The notes beneath the pieces were generated by a model. It saw only the letters and a list, made by a program, of their open reading frames with translations, had not been told where the DNA came from and searched no databases. 64,000 bases of DNA, taken from the NCBI RefSeq assembly GCF_013385985.1, contig NZ_JACAOY010000006.1, forward strand, positions 266,671 to 330,670, given 5' to 3'. Within the stretch, counting starts at the first letter, position 1, and each line of letters begins with the position of its first letter. Made by a program: the position numbers and the translations under genes. The stretch is from Pseudomonas sp. B6002. GTDB taxonomy: Bacteria > Pseudomonadota > Gammaproteobacteria > Pseudomonadales > Pseudomonadaceae. Shown here piece after piece: positions 7,463 through 17,087 of this stretch.

Positions 7463-9106
7463 TTACGCCACCCGGTTCCTGCCCGCGCCCTTGGCCTGGT
7501 AGAGCTGCATGTCGGCGCGCTTGAGCAGTGCCGAGGAGTCGCGGTCCGACGGCTCGGCCACGCCTACGCCAATGCTGACCGTCACATGGCCCACCGTGGG
7601 GAATTTCGCGGCGGCCACGGCGGCGCGGATTTTTTCGGCGACCACCTCGGGGCTGTCCGGTTCTTCGACTTCGGGCAGCAACACCGCGAACTCTTCACCG
7701 CCATACCGCGCGACAAAGTCGGTGGCGCGGGTGGTGCTTTCGATCAGGGCGGCGAGTTGGCAGAGCACGTCGTCACCCACTGCATGGCCGTAGGTATCGT
7801 TGACCCGTTTGAAGTAATCGGCGTCGATCAACAGCAGGGCGAAGGTGCGTCCGGTACGCTGGAACAGCAGGCTGTTTTCGGCGAGCTTTTCGTCGAAGCG
7901 ACGGCGGTTGTAGACGCCGGTTAGCGCGTCGTGAGTGGCCAGTTTTAACAGGTCGGCATTGGCCTGGGTCAGGTCGGCCGTGCGTTGGGCAACGGTGGCT
8001 TCAAGGGACGCATTGGCCTCCTGCAATTCACGTTCCTTGTGGAGCAACGATTGGGTCATGCGGCTGATGGATTGCCCCAGTTGGGCGATCTCCAGCACCG
8101 GATGCTCCTGGGAAAACACCGCGCCGGGTTGCTGCTCCTGCACGAGCTTGGCGGACTTGGCCAGGCGCTCGATCGGCCGGCTCAGGGTCAGTGCCAGGTA
8201 GTACGCCACCAGGCCAAAGACGATGGCGGCGAGCACGCCCAGGATCAGCAATTTGTACAACAGCACCCGCGCTGGTTGCAGGGCGATGTCCAGCGGCTGG
8301 CGCACCACGATGTACCACGACAGGTTGGCATTGGACGGGCTCGGCACCGCCACCGAGGCCGTCACGTAGCCGTTGCCGGTGGTCCAGCCGGAAGGTGAGT
8401 GCAGATCGGCTTGGGGCATTTGTTCGCCCGCGAGGATCTCGGGGTACAGCACCTTGCCGTCGAAGTCGATGATCAGCGCTTGCAGGCTGGGCGCGGCGTC
8501 CTTTTGCATCACCGCCGCATCGACGATCTGGGTCACCCAGCGCCAGTGCGCATGGGCACCGAGCACGCCGATGGTTTCGCCCTTGGCATTGCGAATCGGC
8601 GCGGCGAAATCGATGAAACGCAACGGCTCACCCTGGGCCGCACTCGGCAGCAGCTTGGCGAGCAACACGGCTTCGTGGGGATCACCGGTGTATTCGCCGC
8701 GCATGCCCGCCTGGAACCACGGGCGCTGCTGCACCGACTGGTTGACCAGCAACCCCTTCACCGCCTGGCGCACCCGGCCCTCAGCGTCGGCTACGCCCAT
8801 CCACGCGTACTCGGCGCGTGACTGGGTACGCAGCTCCATCAAGGTCATGATGTCTGGCGCGTCCAGGTCGCCCTGGCGGAACAACGGCGCCTTGCTCAGC
8901 AGCGACACTTCCAGCTGCCGCTCGCGCAATTGCACCGCCAGCAGCGCCGCGCTGGAACGGGCGGTGCTGAGCAGGGCGTTGCCGCTGGCCTGCTTCACCT
9001 GTTCAGTGGCGATATGCCCCACGTAAAAGCCCACGATCAGCAAAGTGAGCAACGATAAACCGGCAAACCACAGGGTCAGGTGAGTACGCAGACTGGCTTT
9101 GAGCAT
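7463..9106 (-). CDS. Membrane-bound diguanylate cyclase (dCache-HAMP-GGDEF)
   Basis: 547 residues. TM helix near 10-30, a large periplasmic Cache-type sensor (RPWFQAGMRGEYTGDPHEAVLL motif region), second TM near 285-310, HAMP (LSRPIERLAKSA), a short coiled coil (HKERELQEANASLEATVAQR) and a GGDEF domain with the active A-site GGEEF at about 469-473. RATD at about 460-463 is a product-inhibition I-site with the correct 5-residue spacing. It should make cyclic-di-GMP from GTP in response to an extracellular ligand. The Cache pattern resembles amino acid or small-molecule sensors, but the ligand cannot be read from the sequence. Confidence 0.93.
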   Translation of the reverse strand: MLKASLRTHLTLWFAGLSLLTLLIVGFYVGHIATEQVKQASGNALLSTARSSAALLAVQLRERQLEVSLLSKAPLFRQGDLDAPDIMTLMELRTQSRAEYAWMGVADAEGRVRQAVKGLLVNQSVQQRPWFQAGMRGEYTGDPHEAVLLAKLLPSAAQGEPLRFIDFAAPIRNAKGETIGVLGAHAHWRWVTQIVDAAVMQKDAAPSLQALIIDFDGKVLYPEILAGEQMPQADLHSPSGWTTGNGYVTASVAVPSPSNANLSWYIVVRQPLDIALQPARVLLYKLLILGVLAAIVFGLVAYYLALTLSRPIERLAKSAKLVQEQQPGAVFSQEHPVLEIAQLGQSISRMTQSLLHKERELQEANASLEATVAQRTADLTQANADLLKLATHDALTGVYNRRRFDEKLAENSLLFQRTGRTFALLLIDADYFKRVNDTYGHAVGDDVLCQLAALIESTTRATDFVARYGGEEFAVLLPEVEEPDSPEVVAEKIRAAVAAAKFPTVGHVTVSIGVGVAEPSDRDSSALLKRADMQLYQAKGAGRNRVA

Positions 9107-9273
9107 TGGGCACGTTCACAGGCTAGGTGTCATTACATGGTAGGCGTAATCTCAGCCCCGGTGCCAGTTGTGATTCGTAGGCTCACCCGCTGCCTTGCCG
9201 ACCTACGAACGTACAAGAATCCCCCCGACAGGCCTCAGTAGACTCGCCGCACTCCCTCTACTGCAGGTTTTCC

Positions 9274-9876
9274 ATGGACATTTTCCTCTACGCATTCAGC
9301 GTCATGTACAGCCCCGGCCCGGTGAATTTCATGGGCCTCAATGCCGGACTCACCGGCCAGTTCCGGCGCTCCACCGGGTTTTTCATCGGCGTGGGCTGCG
9401 CGATGCTGGTGCTGTTCGTGCTGTTTGGCTACACCGGCGAGGCGATCATCTCCCAGGCGGCGCTGCCCTACATCTCGTTGGTGGGCGGTGTGTACACGCT
9501 GTACCTCGCGTACCAGGTGTTCACCGCGCGCACGGTGGTGGATGAAGCCGCTTCATCGGCGCCAACCAAGACCCTCACGTTTTGGAACGGGCTGGTGATC
9601 CAGCTGCTCAACCCCAAGGGCATCATGGCGGTGCTGCCGATCACCAGTGTGATGCTGCCGGCAGCGCACATCACCGGCGTGTCGATTGCGTTGGTGTCGG
9701 CGGTGCTGGCCTTTGGTGCGTTTGGTGCGCCGTGGGTGTATGCGCTGCTGGGGGCGGGGCTGGGGCGGCGCATCAACGGGACCTCGGCGTTCACCGTGTT
9801 TAACCGGTGCATGGGGATTGCGCTGGCGGTGTGCGCGTACTTCATGTTTCACGCGTTTTACGTGCACATCGCGTAG
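9274..9876 (+). CDS. LysE/RhtB-family amino acid exporter
   Basis: 200 residues, the normal length for the family. It starts MDIFLYAFSVMYSPGPVNFM: the SPGP motif near residue 14 is the LysE/RhtB signature, followed by GLNAGLTGQ and about six transmembrane segments. Predicted inner-membrane efflux permease for amino acids or derivatives; substrate unknown. It is divergent from the diguanylate cyclase gene. Confidence 0.88.
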   Translation: MDIFLYAFSVMYSPGPVNFMGLNAGLTGQFRRSTGFFIGVGCAMLVLFVLFGYTGEAIISQAALPYISLVGGVYTLYLAYQVFTARTVVDEAASSAPTKTLTFWNGLVIQLLNPKGIMAVLPITSVMLPAAHITGVSIALVSAVLAFGAFGAPWVYALLGAGLGRRINGTSAFTVFNRCMGIALAVCAYFMFHAFYVHIA

Positions 9877-9947
9877 GCGCTGGGTCCCTGCTGCGATCCG
9901 ACAAGCCACCCCACAGTTGACCGAGTACACCCGCGGATCTGTCCTCA

Positions 9948-10039
9948 CTGTAGGAGCCGGCTTGCCGGCGATAGCGATCCATCAGCCAGCAGAGTTGCAG
10001 CTGAGCCACCGCCATCGCAGGCAAGCCAGCTCCCACAGG
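9948..10039. repeat. REPIN, class B
   Basis: Left arm CTGTAGGAGCCGGCTTGCCG and right arm complementary to it (GGCAAGCCAGCTCCCACAGG), about 90 bp in all. It separates the convergent LysE and DUF1624 genes. Confidence 0.85.
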
Positions 10040-10047
10040 GTGGGCGG

Positions 10048-11202
10048 CTACAGGTATTTGAGCCAGGCCAGGTCGCGGCGGCGCGCCTTGAGCCCGGCGA
10101 ACCAGCGCACGGGTGGATACAGCGCCAGTGGCAGCAACAGCGCCACCAGCCACACGGCGCCGATGCTGTCGAAGCCGAAATAGTTGCCGTGATTGAGACC
10201 AAACAGCGCCACACAGGCGACATACAGGATTTTCAGCACATACAGGTGCAGCAGATAAAAGAACATCGGCGCAGCGCCGAAAGTGGCGAGCAGGGCGATC
10301 CAGCGTTTGTGCCCCGCGCGTTCAAAGGCCAGCAACAGCAGCAGACCCACGCCCAAGGTCATCGTCAGGAACAACAGTGAGGGCGGGTACTTGGTCACGT
10401 TGAAAAAGCTCATCAGCGTGTACACGCTACTGTCGTAACTCAGCCAGGGTTTTTCACCGTAGCCATTGAATATTCGCACCACACCAAACCCGATCAGCGC
10501 CCCCACACCCGCCAGCAGCAGATAACGCTGACGCCTCGCCGGCTGCACGCCATTGGAAAACCACGGGCCCAGGCCGTAACCCAGGGCAATCACGCCGATC
10601 CACGGCAGGACCGGGTAGGTGGTGCGCAATCGCAGGGTGTCACTCACGTCGATCCAACTGCGTTCGTGCAAGATCGCCCACAGGTTTTGCAGGGCCGAGC
10701 CAGGCGCGAAGTACACGCCATCCAACAGGTTGTGGCCAGCGATGATCAGCAGCGCCAAACCTATCAATAACGAACGCGGCAACCACACCAGTGCGGCAAG
10801 AGCGAGCATGCTCACACCGATGGCCCAGATCACTTGCAGGTAGATCACGCTCGGCGGCAGTTGGAAGGTCCAGGCGAAGTTGACCAGAGTGAATTCCAGC
10901 ACCACCAGAAACAGCCCGCGCTTAAACAGGAATGCCGATACATCCCGCCGGCCCTGATATTTCTGGCCGTACAACCACGCCGACAAACCCGTGAGCAGCA
11001 CGAACACCGGCGCGCACAGGTGGGCGAGGGTGCGGCTGACAAACAGGGCCGGTTCGGTGCTGTCGAGGGTCATCGGGTCGCTGACCTGGCGGTGCAGCAG
11101 GAACGTTTCGCGCACGTGGTCCAGCAACATGAACAGGATCACCAGGCCACGCAGGGCGTCGATGGAAAGCAGGCGTTGGCGCAGGGGGACAGCGTCGGTC
11201 AT
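10048..11202 (-). CDS. DUF1624 / acyltransferase-like polytopic membrane protein
   Basis: 384 residues with about ten hydrophobic segments. The N-terminus RLLSIDALRGLVILFMLLDH, with a conserved RG and DH, is characteristic of DUF1624 and the related heparan-glucosaminide N-acetyltransferase group. These are inner-membrane proteins thought to move acyl groups onto periplasmic sugars, but biochemical evidence is thin. No operon partner is visible. Confidence 0.8.
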   Translation of the reverse strand: MTDAVPLRQRLLSIDALRGLVILFMLLDHVRETFLLHRQVSDPMTLDSTEPALFVSRTLAHLCAPVFVLLTGLSAWLYGQKYQGRRDVSAFLFKRGLFLVVLEFTLVNFAWTFQLPPSVIYLQVIWAIGVSMLALAALVWLPRSLLIGLALLIIAGHNLLDGVYFAPGSALQNLWAILHERSWIDVSDTLRLRTTYPVLPWIGVIALGYGLGPWFSNGVQPARRQRYLLLAGVGALIGFGVVRIFNGYGEKPWLSYDSSVYTLMSFFNVTKYPPSLLFLTMTLGVGLLLLLAFERAGHKRWIALLATFGAAPMFFYLLHLYVLKILYVACVALFGLNHGNYFGFDSIGAVWLVALLLPLALYPPVRWFAGLKARRRDLAWLKYL

Positions 11203-11281
11203 GGGCGAGGGTCACAGGTCAGGCGAAAAATTGGCGTTATCCTATAACATTAATTAATGCGTTGCCGGGCTCTGTGGCTGC

Positions 11282-11307
11282 AATTAGAATGCGATCAATT
11301 CTTAATT
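11282..11307 (+). promoter_or_regulatory. Imperfect inverted repeat upstream of fecI-like gene (possible Fur site)
   Basis: AATTAGAAT-N7-ATTCTTAATT lies 25 bases before the sigma-factor start. FecI-type genes are normally repressed by Fur, and the AT-rich near-palindrome is in the right place, but the match to a Fur box is weak. Confidence 0.3.
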
Positions 11308-11331
11308 ACTGCCGGGTTCCGGGTGATCTGC

Positions 11332-11829
11332 ATGTCGTCTTCGCTCAATCTGCCGCTCCAGGCGCTGTACTGCGAACACCACGGATGGTTGTACCGCTGG
11401 CTTGACCGCAAGCTGGGCAATGCCAGCGACGCGGCCGACCTGGCCCATGACACCTTCATGCGCCTGCTCACGCGCCAGAACCCCGCCGGCTATGGCAACG
11501 AGCCGCGCGCCTTGCTCACTCACATCGCCAAGGGCCTGATGATCGACAGCTGGCGCCGCCAGGAAGTCGAGCGCGCCTACCTCGAAACCATCGCCCATCT
11601 GCCGGAGCAGCATGTTCCGTCACCGGAAACCCGCTGGTTGATCCTTGAGGCGCTGTACCGCATCGAAGCCATGCTGCGTGATTTGCCCGAGAAAACCCGC
11701 CAGGCGTTCCTGTTGTCGCAGATCGATGGCCTGACCTACCCGCAGATCGCCGATGAGCTGAAGGTGTCGCTGGCCTCGGTCAAGCGCTACATGCGCGATG
11801 CCTTCCTCGCGTGCCTGAGCGTGGCATGA
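11332..11829 (+). CDS. FecI-type ECF sigma factor
   Basis: 165 residues. Region 2 (DAADLAHDTFMRLL) and region 4 (LPEKTRQAFLLSQIDGLTYP, then a helix-turn-helix) are clear, with the FecI-like opening YCEHHGWLYRWLDRKLGNASD. It should direct RNA polymerase to the TonB-receptor gene downstream when released by FecR. ATG 11332 is chosen because the upstream extension has no sigma-like sequence. It overlaps fecR by 4 bp (ATGA). Confidence 0.92.
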   Translation: MSSSLNLPLQALYCEHHGWLYRWLDRKLGNASDAADLAHDTFMRLLTRQNPAGYGNEPRALLTHIAKGLMIDSWRRQEVERAYLETIAHLPEQHVPSPETRWLILEALYRIEAMLRDLPEKTRQAFLLSQIDGLTYPQIADELKVSLASVKRYMRDAFLACLSVA

Positions 11830-12779
11830 ACCCGTCCATCGACCCGCAGATCCTCGGCGAAGCCGCCGACTGGATGGTGCAACTGCAGTCCGGCAGCGCC
11901 ACCGACGAAGACCGCCGCGCCGTGGCCCAGTGGCAGGGCCGCAGTGCCCAGCACGCCCAAGCCTGGCAGCGCGCCGAAGCGATATTGGGCGACTTCAGCA
12001 GCGTGCCCGGGGCCATCGCCGGCGAGACCCTCAAGCGCATTGGCCGCAAACCATCCCTGGGCCGGCGCCAGGCACTCGGGCTGTTGCTGCTGGCCGGCCC
12101 TGCAGCGTGGCTGGCGTACCAACACAAGCCCTGGCAAGCCTGGACGGCCGACCAGCACACGGCTATCGGCGAACAGCGCACCCTCACCTTGCCCGACGGC
12201 ACACGGCTGCTGATCAACACCAACAGCTCGTTGAATATCGCCTTCACCGACCAGGTGCGGCGCATCGAGTTGCTGCAGGGCGAGGTGATGATCACCACCG
12301 CCAAAGACCCCGCGCCGACGCATCGCCCGTTTATCGTGCAGACCCGCCACGGCACCGCCCGCGCCCTGGGGACGCATTTCAGCGTGCGCGTGGGCGAGCA
12401 GGGCAGCCGCGTCGCCGTGCTTGAGGGGGCCGTGGAAATGCTGCCGGAACAATCCAGCCGTGGGGTGATCCTCAAGGCCGGCGAGCAGAGCGCGTTTGGC
12501 CGCGACAGCGTGGCGGCGGTGGAGCCGTTGGCGGTCAGCGCGACCACCTGGGAGAACGGCATGCTGCTGGCCCAGCACATGCGCCTGGCGGATTTGCTCG
12601 ACGAACTGGGCCGCTACCGTTCCGGCGTGTTGCGCTGCCATGAACGTGTGGCGGGCTTGACCGTTTCCGGCGCGTTTCCGTTGCGCGACACCGACGCCAG
12701 CCTGCGTTTGCTGCAGGAAACCTTGCCGGTGAAGATCAGCAGCCTGACCGGCTACTGGGTGACCGTCGAACCGCGCTGA
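11826..12779 (+). CDS. FecR-type anti-sigma factor / signal transducer
   Basis: 317 residues. N-terminal DUF4880-like cytoplasmic part (ILGEAADWMVQLQSG), one transmembrane helix near 80-97 (ALGLLLLAGPAAWLAY) and a periplasmic FecR domain (RTLTLPDGTRLLINTNSSLN; GTHFSVRVG). It holds the sigma factor at the membrane and passes on the signal from the receptor's N-terminal domain. Translationally coupled to the sigma gene. Confidence 0.92.
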   Translation: MNPSIDPQILGEAADWMVQLQSGSATDEDRRAVAQWQGRSAQHAQAWQRAEAILGDFSSVPGAIAGETLKRIGRKPSLGRRQALGLLLLAGPAAWLAYQHKPWQAWTADQHTAIGEQRTLTLPDGTRLLINTNSSLNIAFTDQVRRIELLQGEVMITTAKDPAPTHRPFIVQTRHGTARALGTHFSVRVGEQGSRVAVLEGAVEMLPEQSSRGVILKAGEQSAFGRDSVAAVEPLAVSATTWENGMLLAQHMRLADLLDELGRYRSGVLRCHERVAGLTVSGAFPLRDTDASLRLLQETLPVKISSLTGYWVTVEPR

Positions 12780-12869
12780 AATTTTTTCACTGTTCGCTGA
12801 GACCTTTTTCGTTGTCGCCCGGTGTAAGGGAATAACCCTCATCTTTGCACCGCGCCGACAGGAATGCCC

Positions 12870-15305
12870 ATGACCGCCACCCCGCACCCCATTCGCCCCT
12901 TGAAAGCCTTGAGCCTGGCTGTTGCCCTGGCGGCCATCGCACCGTTGCACAGCGTGCTGGCCGCCGAGGAAGCGTCCACCCACGCGGCACGCAGCTACAC
13001 CGTCGCGCCGGGTCCGTTGGGCAATGTGCTGGCGCAGTTCGCGGCGCTGTCCGGGGTGCCGTTGTCGTTTGACTCCACGCTGCTCAATGACCAGCAGAGC
13101 CCCGGCCTGCACGGCGACTTCACTGCGCAGTCAGGTTTGCTGCACTTGCTCCAAGGCAGCGGCTACACCCTGCAAAGCACTGGCACCCAGGGCTACACCG
13201 TGGTGCCGGAGGCCAATGGTGCGGCGGTGCAATTGGGCGCGACCACCATCAGTGGCGAGGGGAGCGGGGCGCAGGCAGACACCTATGGCGGCGGCCAGGT
13301 GGCGCGGTCGGCGCGCCTGGGTGTGTTGGGCAACCGTTCGATCAACGATGTGCCGTTCAGCGTGGTCAGCTACACCGCCCAAACCATTGCCGACCAGCAG
13401 GCGCGTACCGTGGGTGATGTGCTGCTCAACGATGCTTCGGTGCGCCAGTCCTCGGGGTTTGGCAACTTCTCCCAGATGTTCATCATTCGCGGTTTGCCGC
13501 TGAACACCGATGACATTGCCTTCAATGGCCTCTACGGCGTGCTGCCCCGGCAGATCATCACCACCGAAGCCCTGGAGCGCGTAGAGTTGTTCAAGGGGCC
13601 TAACGCGTTCGTCAACGGCGTGTCGCCAGCTGGCACGGGCATCGGCGGCAGCGTCAACCTGGTGCCCAAGCGCGCCGAAGACACGCCGACCCGCAGCGTC
13701 AGCCTCGACTACGCCAGCGACGGCCAGACCGGCGGCCACCTCGACCTGGGCCAGCGTTTTGGTGAAGACAACCGCTTCGGTGCGCGGGTCAACCTGGCCA
13801 GGCACGGGGGCGACACGGCCATTGATGACGAAAACAAAAGCTCGCAGCTGGTAGCCATTGCCCTGGACTACCGCGGCGATCGCCTACGCGTGTCGACCGA
13901 CTTCGGCTACCAGAAAGAACGCATCAACAACGGGCGCTCCGTGGTGTACCCCAACGGCACCCAAGTACCGAAGGCGCCCTCGGCCAAGCACAACTATGCC
14001 CAGGACTGGAGCTGGTCGGAGCTGGAAGACACCTACGGCATGTTCAACGCCGAATACGACCTCACGGACAGCTGGACCGCCTACGTGGGCGGCGGCGCCA
14101 AGCACACGCGGGAGAACGGCGAGTATTCGTCGCTGTACGTGGGCAACGATGGCAGCGGGCGCGTGGGTTTCCTCTATTCGCCCCACGACGAAGACAACAA
14201 GAGCGCCATGGCCGGTTTGAACGGGCACTTCGACACCGGGCCGGTGACCCATCAGATGAACCTCGGTTTGTCGGGCATCTGGGGTGAGCAGCGTTCGGCG
14301 TTCGAGGCGATCACCCAGGCCAACCGCAAGCCGGGCAACCTGTATAACCCGACCCAGATCCCGCGTCCCACCGTGACCTACTTCGGCAGCGACATCCACG
14401 ACCCGCGCGTGGTCGGCAAGAACCGCATCAAGAGCGCCGCCGCCTCCGACACCCTGGGCTTTCTCGATGACCGCGTCCTGCTGACCGTGGGCCTGCGCCG
14501 CCAGACCATCGAAGTGGACGCGTGGAACACCACCACCGGTGCGCGCAATGCCAACTACGACAAGTCGATCACTACGCCGGTGTATGGCCTGGTGCTCAAA
14601 CCGTGGGACCACGTGTCGTTCTACGCCAACCGCATCGAGGGGCTGGCCCAGGGGCCGACATCGCCGTCTACGGGGGTGACCAACCCCAACGTCACCTTCG
14701 CGCCCAAGCGCAGCAAGCAGACCGAAGCCGGGATCAAGCTGGATTGGGACAGCTACGGCGCGACGCTCGGGGTTTACCGGATCGAGCAGCCGAACAACGC
14801 CACCTCGCGCTTGCCGGGCAATAGTCTGGATACGTTCAGCGTCGATGGCCTGCAAATCAACAAAGGCGTGGAGCTGAATGTATTCGGTGAACCCATCGAC
14901 GGCCTGCGCTTGCTGACCGGTGCGACCTGGATGCACACCGAACAACAGAACACCTCCAACGGCCTGAGCGACGGTAACCGCGTGGCCGGCGTGCCGCGCT
15001 ACCAGTTCAACGTGGGGGCTGACTGGGACGTGCCGGGCATCCAGGGCGCGGCGGTCAACGCACGCCTGTTGCGCACCGGGGGCGAGTACGTGAATGCCGC
15101 CAACACCCTGGACATCCCGGCCTGGACCCGCGTCGACCTCGGTGCCCGTTATGGCTTCAAGGCCGACGACAAGACCATCACCCTGCGCGCCAACCTTGAG
15201 AACGTGGCGAACAAGGCGTATTGGGCTTCGGCTTCGACGGCCAATAACTACCTGACCCAGGGGGAGCCGCGCACGCTCAAGGTTTCGGCGACTGTCGACT
15301 TCTAA
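12870..15305 (+). CDS. TonB-dependent siderophore receptor/transducer with STN domain
   Basis: 811 residues. Signal peptide to about residue 31, then an STN signalling domain (SYTVAPGPLGNVLAQFAALS), plug (NDVPFSVVSYTAQTIADQQA, then FIIRGLPLN) and a 22-strand barrel ending LKVSATVDF. The STN domain and the fecIR genes just upstream show that it both imports a ferric siderophore and signals through FecR. The barrel pattern recalls FcuA/FoxA-type hydroxamate receptors; ligand uncertain. ATG 12870 has AGGA 6 bases upstream, better than ATG 12864. Confidence 0.92.
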   Translation: MTATPHPIRPLKALSLAVALAAIAPLHSVLAAEEASTHAARSYTVAPGPLGNVLAQFAALSGVPLSFDSTLLNDQQSPGLHGDFTAQSGLLHLLQGSGYTLQSTGTQGYTVVPEANGAAVQLGATTISGEGSGAQADTYGGGQVARSARLGVLGNRSINDVPFSVVSYTAQTIADQQARTVGDVLLNDASVRQSSGFGNFSQMFIIRGLPLNTDDIAFNGLYGVLPRQIITTEALERVELFKGPNAFVNGVSPAGTGIGGSVNLVPKRAEDTPTRSVSLDYASDGQTGGHLDLGQRFGEDNRFGARVNLARHGGDTAIDDENKSSQLVAIALDYRGDRLRVSTDFGYQKERINNGRSVVYPNGTQVPKAPSAKHNYAQDWSWSELEDTYGMFNAEYDLTDSWTAYVGGGAKHTRENGEYSSLYVGNDGSGRVGFLYSPHDEDNKSAMAGLNGHFDTGPVTHQMNLGLSGIWGEQRSAFEAITQANRKPGNLYNPTQIPRPTVTYFGSDIHDPRVVGKNRIKSAAASDTLGFLDDRVLLTVGLRRQTIEVDAWNTTTGARNANYDKSITTPVYGLVLKPWDHVSFYANRIEGLAQGPTSPSTGVTNPNVTFAPKRSKQTEAGIKLDWDSYGATLGVYRIEQPNNATSRLPGNSLDTFSVDGLQINKGVELNVFGEPIDGLRLLTGATWMHTEQQNTSNGLSDGNRVAGVPRYQFNVGADWDVPGIQGAAVNARLLRTGGEYVNAANTLDIPAWTRVDLGARYGFKADDKTITLRANLENVANKAYWASASTANNYLTQGEPRTLKVSATVDF

Positions 15306-15334
15306 CCCTTCCTGGTGTTTGGGGCGACGCTGCG

Positions 15335-16396
15335 TCACAACGGGTGACTGGTCTCAAGCTGGTCATACCGCTTCACCCGATACACCACCACCGACGCCCC
15401 CCAACTCACCACAAAAATCCCGATGATGATGTACCCAAGCAGCCCGAAGCTGTCATTCAGGCTGCCGATAAACGCCCAGAAATCACCCTTGAGTTCCAAC
15501 TGGTCCGAGATCAACCCCAAGGCCTCGATGCTGCCGATGACCACGGCCACCACCACCGACACCAGAGTAATGCTCATGTTGTAGTAGATCTTGCGGATCG
15601 GCTTCATGTACGCCCAACCATAAGCCCCCAGCATCAGATGCCCGTCGAGGGTGTCCACCAGGGACATGCCGGCGCTGAACAGCAGCGGGAACACCATGAT
15701 CGACCACGGCGACAACCCTTGCGCCGCCTGCGCGGCGGAGATGCCCAGCAGGGCAATTTCGGTGGCGGTGTCAAACCCCAGGCCAAACAGGAAGCCCAGC
15801 GGGTACAGGTGCCAACTGCGGCTGATCAGGCGGAACAACGGGCGAAAGATCCGCGCCATGAACCCCCGGTCGGCCAGCAGCAGGTTGAAGTCTTCCTCTA
15901 CGTACGCGCCGCCTTGGCGCACATGCCGCCAGGCCTGATAGATCGAGCGCAGGATCACCAGGTTCATCAGCGCGATCACCAGCAGGAACAGCGCCGAGAC
16001 CGAGGTGCCGATCACGCCGCCCACGGCCTTGAACGCTTCGAAATGCTCCTTGAGGGTCGCCGCCGTAAAGGCCACGGCGATGGACGCCAGCACCACCACC
16101 GAGGAATGCCCCAGGGAGAAAAAGAACCCCACTGCCACCGGGCGTTTTTGCTCCTGCATCAGCTTGCGGGTGGCGTTGTCGATGGCCGCGATGTGGTCGG
16201 CGTCTACCGCGTGGCGCAGGCCGAAGCTGTAGGCGAGCAGGGCGGTGCCCAACAACACCGGGTGCGCGTGAAACGCCGCCAGTGCCCAAAGCCAGGCACC
16301 CACGTTGAGGGCGATCAACACACCGTAGATGCCGAATAATTTGCCACGGACCTGGCTGTTCGAATCACTGAAAACCTGGGCAAGACGGTGGATCAT
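15335..16396 (-). CDS. HoxN/HupN/NixA-type nickel/cobalt permease
   Basis: 353 residues with about eight transmembrane helices. The metal-binding signature RHAVDADHIAAIDN lies in the second helix, with LGHSSVV and GFDTATEIALL later, all diagnostic of NiCoT. Secondary importer for Ni2+ or Co2+ at the inner membrane. The frame continues upstream to a TTG at 16459, but ATG 16396 directly precedes the conserved cytoplasmic start (MIHRLAQVFSD) and has AGGG about 9 bases before it. Confidence 0.9.
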   Translation of the reverse strand: MIHRLAQVFSDSNSQVRGKLFGIYGVLIALNVGAWLWALAAFHAHPVLLGTALLAYSFGLRHAVDADHIAAIDNATRKLMQEQKRPVAVGFFFSLGHSSVVVLASIAVAFTAATLKEHFEAFKAVGGVIGTSVSALFLLVIALMNLVILRSIYQAWRHVRQGGAYVEEDFNLLLADRGFMARIFRPLFRLISRSWHLYPLGFLFGLGFDTATEIALLGISAAQAAQGLSPWSIMVFPLLFSAGMSLVDTLDGHLMLGAYGWAYMKPIRKIYYNMSITLVSVVVAVVIGSIEALGLISDQLELKGDFWAFIGSLNDSFGLLGYIIIGIFVVSWGASVVVYRVKRYDQLETSHPL

Positions 16397-16447
16397 CAGG
16401 TAAACCCTATTAGGCAATGGCGCGACCGCTCCGACGCAGGAACGGCT

Positions 16448-16476
16448 CCGGGTGCTCAAATGGTTCAGGCACCCGG
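16448..16476. promoter_or_regulatory. 8-bp inverted repeat in the divergent promoter of the Ni/Co permease
   Basis: CCGGGTGC-N13-GCACCCGG is a perfect inverted repeat, 50-80 bases upstream of the permease start. It could be an operator for a metal regulator or a leader hairpin. It does not fit the cobalamin riboswitch consensus. Confidence 0.3.
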
Positions 16477-16538
16477 GAACGTTAATGGATTCGGCACGCG
16501 CCTATGATGAAATCTGCGGGTTGAACAGGGGATTGAGG

Positions 16539-17087
16539 ATGAACACGAACGAACAGTCTGCCCAAGCGGTGCTGGAATTCTGGACACAGGCGGGGCCCAA
16601 GCGCTGGTTCGCCAAGGATGCGGCGTTTGACGCGACGTTTCGCGACACCTTCTACACCACCCACCTGCAAGCGGCGCGCCGTGAACTGGAAGGCTGGCTG
16701 GACACGGCGCAGGGCGCGCTGGCCTTGCTGATCCTGCTGGACCAGTACCCGCGCAATGCGTTTCGCGGCACGGCGCACATGTTTGCCACCGACCCGTTGG
16801 CCCGCCTGTACGCACGGCGGATGGTGGACGCCGGCCTGGACCAGCAGATCGAACCGGCATTGCGCGCGTTCTGTTATTTGCCGTTCGAACACTCCGAAGA
16901 CAAGGCCGACCAGCAACGTTCGATCGCCCTCAACCAGCACCTGGACGCCAACACCTTCCACTGGGCCAAGGAGCACGCCGACATCATTGAGCGGTTCGGG
17001 CGCTTCCCCCATCGCAATGACGTGCTGGCCCGGCCCACCACCGAAGCGGAGCGTGTGTTTCTCGAGGCCGGTGGCTTTGCAGGCTAA
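16539..17087 (+). CDS. DUF924-family protein
   Basis: 182 residues. The conserved pattern of DUF924 is visible: VLEFW near the N-terminus, KRWFAKDAAFDATFRDTF, LALLILLDQYPRNAFRGTA and PFEHSEDKADQQ. These are all-helical TPR-like proteins of unknown function. ATG 16539 has TGAGG directly upstream. Its stop overlaps the stop of the convergent hydrolase gene. Confidence 0.85.
   Translation: MNTNEQSAQAVLEFWTQAGPKRWFAKDAAFDATFRDTFYTTHLQAARRELEGWLDTAQGALALLILLDQYPRNAFRGTAHMFATDPLARLYARRMVDAGLDQQIEPALRAFCYLPFEHSEDKADQQRSIALNQHLDANTFHWAKEHADIIERFGRFPHRNDVLARPTTEAERVFLEAGGFAG

Noticed and set aside
13884-15338. 484-codon open frame opposite the TonB receptor
   Set aside because: The receptor on the plus strand has all expected domains; the opposite frame shows no motif.
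16397-16480. Cobalamin riboswitch upstream of the Ni/Co permease
   Set aside because: No match to the conserved B12-box sequence; only a simple dyad is present.
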